From the NCBI GenBank assembly GCA_029256465.1, contig JAQSXW010000062.1, positions 1 through 5,605 on the forward strand: 5,605 nt of DNA. Direction: 5' to 3'. The translations under genes and the position numbers were made by a program. The number at the start of each line of letters is the position of its first letter. The first letter of the stretch is position 1. Under the pieces are notes generated by a model. The model did no database searches. It worked only from the letters and a program-made list of their open reading frames with translations, and was not told the origin of the DNA. This DNA is from Evtepia sp. (GTDB lineage: Bacteria; Bacillota; Clostridia; Oscillospirales; Oscillospiraceae). Shown here piece after piece: positions 1 to 4,752 of this stretch.

Positions 1-195
1 GAGATCTGGCATGATCGATCTGTACCCGCTATTCTCCTCTCCGGGCATCACGCCAACATTGCAAAATGGAGACGGAAGCAATCAATCATTCGCACCCGTG
101 ACCGTCGCCCTGATCTCTATGCAAGGTTAGACCTATCGTCCAAAGCCGATCAGAAATTGCTCAAAGAGATCGCCGAAGAAGAAACCAAAAGCTAA
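1..195 (+). CDS. trmD: tRNA (guanine(37)-N1)-methyltransferase TrmD, C-terminal fragment
   Basis: Frame 1 is open from the window edge to a TAA at 193-195 and gives the last 64 residues of a protein that starts outside the window. TrmD is a cytoplasmic SAM-dependent enzyme that methylates G37 next to the anticodon of certain tRNAs and so prevents +1 frameshifting. The fragment carries the C-terminal signature of the family: [18 protein letters not shown] at about fragment residues 8-25, followed by a basic RTRDRRPDL stretch at about 30-38, then a short charged tail ending EEETKS. In bacterial TrmD the LLSG(N/H)H..I..WR segment belongs to the C-terminal tRNA-binding domain; the SAM-binding trefoil knot is outside the window. 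An intrinsic terminator starts 18 bp after the stop, so trmD is the last gene of its transcript. Identification rests on this motif alone but is characteristic. Confidence 0.93.
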   Translation, partial: EIWHDRSVPAILLSGHHANIAKWRRKQSIIRTRDRRPDLYARLDLSSKADQKLLKEIAEEETKS

Positions 196-212
196 CTGCA
201 TGAATCAAAACG

Positions 213-259
213 CGCAGTCCGAATTTCTATGAAATCTGGACTGCGTTAATTTATTTTTT
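213..259 (+). terminator. Intrinsic terminator of trmD
   Basis: An 8-bp stem, CGCAGTCC (213-220) with GGACTGCG (238-245), is extended after a 2x2 internal loop by five more pairs (ATTTC with GAAAT) closed by a TAT loop. It is followed by TTAATTTATTTTTT (246-259). The hairpin starts 18 bp after the trmD stop and its T-rich tail lies on the + strand, so it most likely ends the trmD transcript. Read from the - strand the same stem is followed only by a short TTTT, so it could act as a weak back-up for the converging CoA-transferase transcript. Confidence 0.85.
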
Positions 260-267
260 GTAATATG

Positions 268-309
268 AAATGGGTGTTGAAAAAAGAATTCTTTTTCCAA
301 CACCCATTT
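268..309 (-). terminator. Near-perfect 42-nt palindrome, probable terminator of the CoA-transferase gene
   Basis: Bases 268-309 form an inverted repeat centred on GAATTC (286-291). Of the 21 possible pairs only one, 280 with 297, fails on the + strand (A against C). Read from the - strand the same position is a G-U wobble, so the RNA hairpin is uninterrupted in the direction of the CoA-transferase gene, whose stop lies 28 bp away. The outer stem core is TGGGTGTTG with CAACACCCA. The T-run after the stem is weak on both strands (ATTTCATATTA on the -, TTTTGC on the +), so this may work as a bidirectional terminator or as a 3'-end stabilising hairpin rather than a textbook terminator. Confidence 0.65.
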
Positions 310-337
310 TGCAATTAGTTAGAATTTAGCTGAGAAA

Positions 338-1621
338 TTAATACTTCTCGCCGAAGCGCTTCTCGTAGAATTCCTTCATCTCGTCGCGGAAGTTGGGGTG
401 AGAAATCTCAATCAACTGACGAGCACGAGCTCTCAAAGAGTTGCCGCGCATCTTGGCGATACCATACTCAGTAACGATGTAGAAGCTCTCGAAACGAGTC
501 AGAGTAATGGGACGACCCGCAGCAAACATAGTTTCGATACGGGAGGCCTTGCCACCTGCTGCGGTAGAAGGCATAGCAACGATGGAGATGCCGCCCTTAG
601 AAATGGTAGCACCACGGACAAAGTCTACAAAGCCACCTGCACCACTAATCTGATGGGTTGCGTCGAGGTTATCGGCAACAACCTGACCCATGAGGTCAAC
701 AGAGAGGGCAGAGTTCACGGAAACCATGTTGTCGTTCTTACCGATGACATAGGGATCGTTGATGTAGTCAACAGGATAGAATTCAACCGAGGGGTTGTCA
801 TCGACATAGTCATATAACTCCTGAGAACCGTTCAAGAAAGTAACGGCAGACACACCAACGTGAATCTGCTTTTTGCTGTTGTTGATGTTGCCGGCTTTGA
901 TGAGCTGCAGGATGCCGTCAGACAACATTTCGGAGTGGATGCCCATGTCGTTCTTTTCCGTCAGGTAAGTCAGAACAGCGTTGGGAATACCACCGATACC
1001 CAGCTGCAGACAAGCACCATCGCCAATCAGGCTGGCACAGTGTTCACCAATCTTGCGGTCGGTTTCCGTCAGTTCGCCGGGAACAGAGCCATACAGAGGA
1101 TCGTCTGCTTCTACGGCGAAGTCAATGTCATCAAGGTGAATGGCGGTCTGACCATAGGTTCTGGGCATGTTCTTGTTGACCTGAACAATGACCAGCTTTG
1201 CACACTCGAAAGCAGGCATGGTAAAGTCACAAGAGATACCACAGGTAACATAGCCGTGCTTATCCGGGGGAGATACGGTCATCAGCAATACATCAACCGG
1301 GAGATAACCCTCGCGGAAAAATTTGATGGAATCACAGAAGTAACCAGGGGTAAAGTCTAACCGGTTCTCTGTGAAGGCCTTACGACCTCCAGGACCCATA
1401 AAGAGGGAATTGTGCCACAGATGACCCTTCATTTCGGGATTGGTGTATTCATAAGGTCCCAGTCCCAACATGTGGCAAACTTCGACATCTTTATACTGCT
1501 TATAGTTATCAACCATAGCCTTGACCAGAGTTTTAGGCTCGCCAGTACTGTGTGCCAGAACAACCCTGGCACCATCGGGGATGTGCTTAACTGCCTCTTG
1601 TGCAGTAACAAACTGCGCCAT
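338..1621 (-). CDS. Acetyl-CoA hydrolase/transferase family CoA-transferase (4-hydroxybutyrate or butyryl-CoA:acetate type)
   Basis: This 427-residue cytoplasmic enzyme would move CoA between a short-chain acyl-CoA and an acid such as acetate through a glutamyl-CoA thioester. Visible family motifs are VSPPDKHGY (116-124), the CoA-binding QLGIGGIPNAVL (206-217), GIHSEMLSDG (227-236), SGAGGFVDFVRGA (326-338) and TEYGIAKMRG (384-393). E231 in GIHSEM aligns with the catalytic glutamate described for the 4-hydroxybutyrate CoA-transferase of Clostridium aminobutyricum. Length is close to that family's (about 430-450), with a slightly short N-terminus. The ATG at 1621 has GAGGAG (1631-1636) upstream at 9-nt spacing. 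It has its own promoter candidate and is preceded by the lysR terminator, so it is probably monocistronic. Codons are strongly biased (AAC, AAG), which suggests high expression. Substrate cannot be fixed: 4-hydroxybutyrate, butyryl-CoA:acetate, crotonyl or succinyl types share these motifs. The known butyryl-CoA transferases of Roseburia/Faecalibacterium type seem less similar from memory. Confidence 0.9.
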   Translation of the reverse strand: MAQFVTAQEAVKHIPDGARVVLAHSTGEPKTLVKAMVDNYKQYKDVEVCHMLGLGPYEYTNPEMKGHLWHNSLFMGPGGRKAFTENRLDFTPGYFCDSIKFFREGYLPVDVLLMTVSPPDKHGYVTCGISCDFTMPAFECAKLVIVQVNKNMPRTYGQTAIHLDDIDFAVEADDPLYGSVPGELTETDRKIGEHCASLIGDGACLQLGIGGIPNAVLTYLTEKNDMGIHSEMLSDGILQLIKAGNINNSKKQIHVGVSAVTFLNGSQELYDYVDDNPSVEFYPVDYINDPYVIGKNDNMVSVNSALSVDLMGQVVADNLDATHQISGAGGFVDFVRGATISKGGISIVAMPSTAAGGKASRIETMFAAGRPITLTRFESFYIVTEYGIAKMRGNSLRARARQLIEISHPNFRDEMKEFYEKRFGEKY

Positions 1622-1678
1622 TAAAATCGTCTCCTCTCGTTATGCAATACATAGTAAACCAGAATCTTTTCATACGAT

Positions 1679-1692
1679 TACTTTTAGAAGTA
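1679..1692. promoter_or_regulatory. Candidate operator dyad over the CoA-transferase -10 region
   Basis: The 14-bp inverted repeat TACTT-TTAG-AAGTA (+ strand) has perfect 5-bp arms and a 4-bp centre. It overlaps the predicted -10 element and the likely start point. The 5-4-5 geometry is that of classical Fnr/Crp-family half-site pairs, although the arm sequence is not the Fnr (TTGAT) or Crp (TGTGA) consensus. A factor bound here would be expected to repress. The Crp/Fnr-family protein encoded about 1 kb upstream is the obvious candidate, but this is inference. Confidence 0.35.
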
Positions 1693-1717
1693 TACAAATA
1701 AAATCGATTTTCGTAAA
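1689..1717 (-). promoter_or_regulatory. SigA-type promoter for the CoA-transferase gene
   Basis: On the - strand TTTACG (1712-1717; 4 of 6 to TTGACA) and TATACT (1689-1694; 5 of 6 to TATAAT) are separated by exactly 17 bp. Transcription would start near 1682, giving a leader of about 60 nt before the ATG at 1621, with the GAGGAG ribosome-binding site near its end. A weaker alternative, TTGTAT with TATGAA also at 17-bp spacing, lies slightly downstream and overlaps it. The promoter sits in an AT-rich region, so some chance matching is possible. Confidence 0.6.
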
Positions 1718-1729
1718 ATTATAAATTTT
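1700..1729. promoter_or_regulatory. Cluster of overlapping AT-rich palindromes around the CoA-transferase -35
   Basis: Three further inverted repeats overlap in this stretch: AAAATCGATTTT (1700-1711, perfect 12-mer, in the promoter spacer), ATTTTCGTAAAAT (1707-1719, 5-bp arms, over the -35) and AAAATTATAAATTTT (1715-1729, 6-bp arms, just upstream of the -35). LysR-type regulators usually bind AT-rich interrupted dyads of T-N11-A form near -35 to -70, so this would be a suitable location for the adjacent LysR product. The low sequence complexity means several of these could be chance. Confidence 0.3.
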
Positions 1730-1758
1730 AATAATAGGTATTAAAAAAATTTAACTAC

Positions 1759-1802
1759 AAAAAAGCTGAAGAAATGCTAGAATTCCAATACAATGCTCAG
1801 CT
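1759..1802 (-). terminator. Probable intrinsic terminator of lysR
   Basis: Read on the - strand, AGCTGA (1802-1797), beginning one base after the lysR stop codon, can pair with TCAGCT (1769-1764). The second arm runs straight into a run of six T (through 1759). The loop is long, 27 nt, with little obvious internal pairing, so the hairpin is weaker than the trmD terminator. Its place between lysR and the CoA-transferase promoter fits a transcript end. Confidence 0.5.
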
Positions 1803-1803
1803 A

Positions 1804-2661
1804 TCAACATTCTTTGGCAAATTGAATAAACTGTCGCGCCATAGGAGATAGATACTTTCCTTTTGGAAAAACAAGACTGATGTTCTGGGATAGAGGCGGA
1901 TCACAGAAACGCGTTACCACAGGTAATCCGCTTTGCATGGCTTGCACTTCTGGAAGGATACTCATACCAAGACCGGCTGCAACCATAGTCAAAATCGTAT
2001 AATCATCCTGACCAACCGAATAGATTCCTTTCTCACTGCACATTTTTTTCAAAAGTGGTTTGAGTATATCTGGAATAGCATTCCTATTCGAAATAAAGGT
2101 CTCGCCAGTAAGGCGATCTAAATCGTATGGCGACGGTTCTTCTGCTCGAGAAGTTGGAAAGACTGCTATTAGCGTCTCTTCGGCGATACAGAAGTGCTCA
2201 AATACATCCGTTTGTGGCGAATAGAGTAGAGCACAATCCAGACTGCAAACAGTAAGTAAACGCTCAATTTCAGGCCGTTCCGCTTGCACGAGCTCAAGAT
2301 GTACGTCTGGATGTTGATTTTTGAACTGTATGAGTAAGTCAGGAAGCAGGCTAGATGGAACTCCCCTTTGTGTACCGATGCGAAGGTTCCCAAGTTCCAT
2401 TTGATGCAGTTCAGCAACACGGCGATACACTTCGTCATTTGCGTCGCAAACCGCACGGATTGTCGGCAGAATTCGGGTACCTACCTCTGTCAGACGAACG
2501 CCAGAACGATCCCGAATTAGAAGTTTCAGTCCCATTTCTTCCTCAAGGCCGCTGATAATCTGGCTGATGGCAGACTGGGTATAGCCTAACTCCTCCGAAG
2601 CACGTGTCAGACTTCCTAAATCTACTGTTTTCAGCAAGGTTTCATATTTTTTTATACTCAC
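1804..2661 (-). CDS. LysR-family transcriptional regulator
   Basis: This 285-residue protein has the normal LysR-type layout. An N-terminal winged helix-turn-helix at about 1-60 includes SLTRASEELGYTQSAISQII (17-36), followed by the LEEEMGLKLL segment and RLTEVG (56-61). A linker helix follows at about 62-88, then GNLRIG (91-96), the usual start of the two-lobed effector-binding domain, which ends with VAAGLGMSILPE (227-238). It is a cytoplasmic DNA-binding protein; its co-inducer is unknown. The start is a GTG: an in-frame TAG lies directly before it, and AAGGCGG (2669-2675) is 7 nt upstream. The 27-bp gap after the Crp/Fnr gene, with that ribosome-binding site inside it and no terminator, suggests co-transcription. 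LysR genes are often divergent from their target; here the gene is tandem and upstream of the CoA-transferase, which remains its likeliest target by position only. Length is near the usual 290-300. Confidence 0.93.
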   Translation of the reverse strand: MSIKKYETLLKTVDLGSLTRASEELGYTQSAISQIISGLEEEMGLKLLIRDRSGVRLTEVGTRILPTIRAVCDANDEVYRRVAELHQMELGNLRIGTQRGVPSSLLPDLLIQFKNQHPDVHLELVQAERPEIERLLTVCSLDCALLYSPQTDVFEHFCIAEETLIAVFPTSRAEEPSPYDLDRLTGETFISNRNAIPDILKPLLKKMCSEKGIYSVGQDDYTILTMVAAGLGMSILPEVQAMQSGLPVVTRFCDPPLSQNISLVFPKGKYLSPMARQFIQFAKEC

Positions 2662-2668
2662 CTATACA

Positions 2669-2675
2669 CCGCCTT
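2669..2675 (-). promoter_or_regulatory. Ribosome-binding site fixing the GTG start of lysR
   Basis: AAGGCGG on the - strand ends 7 nt before GTG at 2661. Because TAG immediately precedes that GTG in frame, no longer protein is possible, and a later start would cut into the DNA-binding helix-turn-helix. Confidence 0.7.
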
Positions 2676-2688
2676 AGCAAAAAGTCCG

Positions 2689-3357
2689 TTACCGCAAGCT
2701 GTCTGACGCCAATTTATTTAAGCGTTCCACATCCAACAGCTCAATGCTGCCACGCCCCAATTTTAAAAGACCATCATTTTGAAAATGCTTCAGCATCCGT
2801 GTCACCACTTCCCGTACACTACCAAGGTGATTGGCAATCTGCTCGTGGGTTAGCAGAAGCTTAGTTTCCCCTCTCAGATCAGATTCCTCCATCAAAAATG
2901 CGGCAATGCGTGTATCAAGTTTTTTATTCATGATCTGATCCATCAGCCACATCACTTCAGAAAAATGAGAGGCCATCAATTCATTGGTATAGTTGGCCAC
3001 TATAATTGACTCTTCCATCAGCTTCTGATAAACAGCAGTCGGAATATGCAGCACCTTGGTATCTTCTTCTGCTGAAACCATAACATCAAATTGAAGTCCC
3101 CGGATGATACAGGATGCGGATAACAGGCAAATGTCCCGCTCAAATAGACGATACAGGGTCAGCTCTTTGCCCTCTTCAGAAATCGTAAAGACTCGCAATT
3201 GCCCCTGTTTCACCAAAAACAGACCAACACAGTCCAGTGAACCATTGTGCAATAGAGAACCTTTTTGATAGGTGAACTCACGTGCAGACGCTGTGAGTGC
3301 TTCCTGTTGCATTTTCGTCAGTTTGTTCCAAAAAGGTAAATAGGTTAACGTCTCCAT
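2689..3357 (-). CDS. Crp/Fnr-family transcriptional regulator
   Basis: From ATG at 3357 this gene encodes 222 residues, a normal length for the family. Residues about 10-115 form the cyclic-nucleotide-binding-like beta-barrel (VGLFLVKQGQLRVF at 44-57, EEGKELTLYRLFERDICLLS at 61-80). A long dimer helix follows at about 117-155 (ending LDTRIAAFLMEE), then a C-terminal winged helix-turn-helix at about 167-213 (LTHEQIANHLGSVREVVTRMLK, 169-190). The phosphate-binding cassette of true cAMP receptors (GE....RSA) is not present; its place holds RDICLLSASC. The N-terminal cysteine cluster that holds the iron-sulfur centre in Fnr is also missing. The ligand is therefore unknown. C77 and C83, plus C43, could make it thiol-sensitive, which is inference. 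It is probably transcribed with lysR from its own promoter. An in-frame TTG (3411) and ATG (3381) lie inside that promoter and are not credible starts. Confidence 0.92.
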   Translation of the reverse strand: METLTYLPFWNKLTKMQQEALTASAREFTYQKGSLLHNGSLDCVGLFLVKQGQLRVFTISEEGKELTLYRLFERDICLLSASCIIRGLQFDVMVSAEEDTKVLHIPTAVYQKLMEESIIVANYTNELMASHFSEVMWLMDQIMNKKLDTRIAAFLMEESDLRGETKLLLTHEQIANHLGSVREVVTRMLKHFQNDGLLKLGRGSIELLDVERLNKLASDSLR

Positions 3358-3362
3358 ACAAA

Positions 3363-3370
3363 CTCCCCTT
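3363..3370 (-). promoter_or_regulatory. Ribosome-binding site deciding the Crp/Fnr gene start
   Basis: AAGGGGAG on the - strand ends 5 nt before ATG at 3357. No comparable site precedes the in-frame TTG at 3411 or ATG at 3381, and both lie upstream of the predicted transcription start. Confidence 0.8.
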
Positions 3371-3379
3371 CCGAATCTC

Positions 3380-3408
3380 ATTCTAATTCTATTTTTCTTC
3401 TTCGTCAA
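3380..3408 (-). promoter_or_regulatory. SigA-type promoter for the Crp/Fnr-lysR pair
   Basis: On the - strand TTGACG (3403-3408; 5 of 6 to consensus) and TAGAAT (3380-3385; 5 of 6) are separated by exactly 17 bp. Transcription would begin near 3373, leaving a leader of only about 16 nt that is mostly the ribosome-binding site. The -35 begins 18 bp downstream of the folC stop codon, and no terminator separates the two, so read-through from the folate operon could add to expression. Confidence 0.8.
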
Positions 3409-3416
3409 CAATTGAC
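3404..3416. promoter_or_regulatory. Inverted repeat overlapping the -35 of the Crp/Fnr gene
   Basis: GTCAA-CAA-TTGAC has perfect 5-bp arms with a 3-bp centre. One arm is the core of the -35 hexamer. A protein bound here would block or alter polymerase binding, so it is a candidate for autoregulation. The sequence is not a canonical Crp or Fnr site and the palindrome is short. Confidence 0.3.
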
Positions 3417-3426
3417 AGGCTCTCGA

Positions 3427-4707
3427 TTATTTCTTGAGTCGTTCCAAGAGAATTGGCCTAACTTCAGACGCTAAGTAGAGAGAGCCACAAATAATTAATG
3501 CTGCATCTTTCGTTAGCTCAAGCAGAGCCTCATGGACTGCCGCAGATAAGTTCTCATAACTACGCACGTGGTTGCACCACTTCTTGGCTTTGCTCTGTAG
3601 TTCTTTGCAATTCAGAGCTCGTGGATTATTGGGAGTGACAGCAATCATTTGATCTGCATATTTCCCAATCGTTTGGAGGATTTCATCATAATCCTTATCC
3701 TGCAAAACCCCCATTATGATTGTGATAGAGCGTGCAGACAATTCCTTAAGGGTCTCCTCCAACGCCTTTGCACCATCAGGGTTATGGGCTCCATCCAAAA
3801 TAATTAAGGGTTCCTTCGACATAATTTCCATTCGTGCCGGAAACCTGGTGTGCTCAATGCCATACTTGATGGCATCCTCGCTGATTTTAATATTTTGCTT
3901 TATAAGTTGCTCGGCTGCTGTGATCACAGTGATGCAGTTATAATTTTGGAAGTTCCCCGGCAGCGACTTTTTATATCGCACTCCATCAAAGACAAACTCA
4001 GAATCTAGCCAATGATCGTTCGTGATGCTGAGTAGATTGATATCCGGCTGTACTAAGGCACTGTTCGTTTCTTTGCATTGCGTTTCAATGACCTTAAAAG
4101 CCTCGTCATGCTGAAGTGGGTATAGTACTGTCGTGCCCCCTTTGATAATTCCGGCTTTTTCAAATGCAATCTGTTCTATCGTTTCCCCCAGAATTGCAGT
4201 GTGATCCATACTGATAGAGGTGATAATCTGCAGCACTGGCGGTGGAATGATATTTGTCGAGTCAAACCGTCCACCCAGTCCAACCTCAAGACAGACAAAG
4301 TTGCAGCGTTCTCTTTTGAACCATTCGAAAGCAATGGCAGTCTCTATTTCGAATTGTGTTAGCTCTTCCCCCATGCTGGCAATGCTCTTGGCACAGTGAA
4401 AAACAAAGCTTGCACATTCTGCAAAGTCATCTTCACTGATCATCTCACCACTTATCTGCATACGCTCTCGAAAGCACAAAACATAAGGGCTGATGAAAAG
4501 TCCCGTCTTGTATCCGCTCTGTATGAGGATATTGGAAAGCATCGTGGAGACAGATCCTTTTCCATTCGTTCCCGCAACATGGATAAATCGCAACTCATTC
4601 TGTGGATTCCCCATGGCCTCCAGTAATACGGAAATTCGTTTTAATCCTAAATTGATGCCAAATCTCGAAAGTGCATTTATATGTTCCATTGCTTCACTGT
4701 AGTTCAT
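3427..4707 (-). CDS. folC: Bifunctional dihydrofolate synthase/folylpolyglutamate synthase
   Basis: FolC adds L-glutamate to dihydropteroate to make dihydrofolate and then extends the glutamate tail of reduced folates, using ATP in the cytoplasm. From ATG at 4707 the protein has 426 residues, typical for the family. Visible motifs are the P-loop GTNGKGS (46-52), LFISPYV...FRERM (70-83), QFEIETAIAF (118-127), LEVGLGGRFDSTN (140-152), SMDHTAILG (166-174) followed by AFEKAGIIKGG (181-191), whose lysine K184 matches the carbamylated lysine of the family, and the C-domain LDGAHNPDGAKAL (304-316). All key motifs are intact. GGAGG at 8-nt spacing supports the 4707 start; the longer frame from ATG 4749 adds 14 residues without a clear ribosome-binding site. 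It lies 45 bp after folBK in the same direction, so the two form a folate operon. Both activities are assumed from the family; monofunctional FPGS cannot be excluded. Confidence 0.96.
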   Translation of the reverse strand: MNYSEAMEHINALSRFGINLGLKRISVLLEAMGNPQNELRFIHVAGTNGKGSVSTMLSNILIQSGYKTGLFISPYVLCFRERMQISGEMISEDDFAECASFVFHCAKSIASMGEELTQFEIETAIAFEWFKRERCNFVCLEVGLGGRFDSTNIIPPPVLQIITSISMDHTAILGETIEQIAFEKAGIIKGGTTVLYPLQHDEAFKVIETQCKETNSALVQPDINLLSITNDHWLDSEFVFDGVRYKKSLPGNFQNYNCITVITAAEQLIKQNIKISEDAIKYGIEHTRFPARMEIMSKEPLIILDGAHNPDGAKALEETLKELSARSITIIMGVLQDKDYDEILQTIGKYADQMIAVTPNNPRALNCKELQSKAKKWCNHVRSYENLSAAVHEALLELTKDAALIICGSLYLASEVRPILLERLKK

Positions 4708-4715
4708 GCTTGAAT

Positions 4716-4720
4716 CCTCC
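4716..4720 (-). promoter_or_regulatory. Ribosome-binding site deciding the folC start
   Basis: GGAGG on the - strand lies 8 nt before ATG at 4707. The alternative ATG at 4749, which overlaps the region just after the folBK stop, has no comparable site at proper spacing, and residues before M15 of the longer frame do not resemble the usual FolC N-terminus, which starts with a motif like MNYSEAMEHI. Confidence 0.75.
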
Positions 4721-4752
4721 ATACCATCACCAATGAGATTTAAAGCCATGAG

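Noticed and set aside
196..337. Small RNA or small protein gene between trmD and the CoA-transferase gene
   Set aside because: The region is accounted for by two hairpins at the ends of converging genes; no ribosome-binding site with an open frame and no separate promoter was seen.
398..1360. Two long + strand open frames (398-817 and 860-1360) opposite the CoA-transferase
   Set aside because: Both are fully antisense to a gene with all family motifs intact, and their translations show no recognisable domain. Strong codon bias in the real gene readily produces such open antisense frames.
2662..2688. Possible terminator in the gap between the Crp/Fnr gene and lysR
   Set aside because: There is a short TTTTT run on the - strand but no convincing stem before it, and most of the space is taken by the lysR ribosome-binding site.
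2355..2864. + strand open frames opposite lysR and the Crp/Fnr gene
   Set aside because: They are short, overlap well-supported regulator genes, and their translations are low in any recognisable feature.
3412..3417. Perfect TTGACA on the + strand near the end of folC
   Set aside because: No acceptable -10 hexamer occurs 15-19 bp downstream and no + strand gene follows. It is explained as the mirror arm of the GTCAA/TTGAC palindrome.
3427..4749. Longer folC frame starting at ATG 4749
   Set aside because: It has no good ribosome-binding site, starts 3 bp after the folBK stop, and adds 14 residues unlike the family N-terminus; ATG 4707 has GGAGG at proper spacing.
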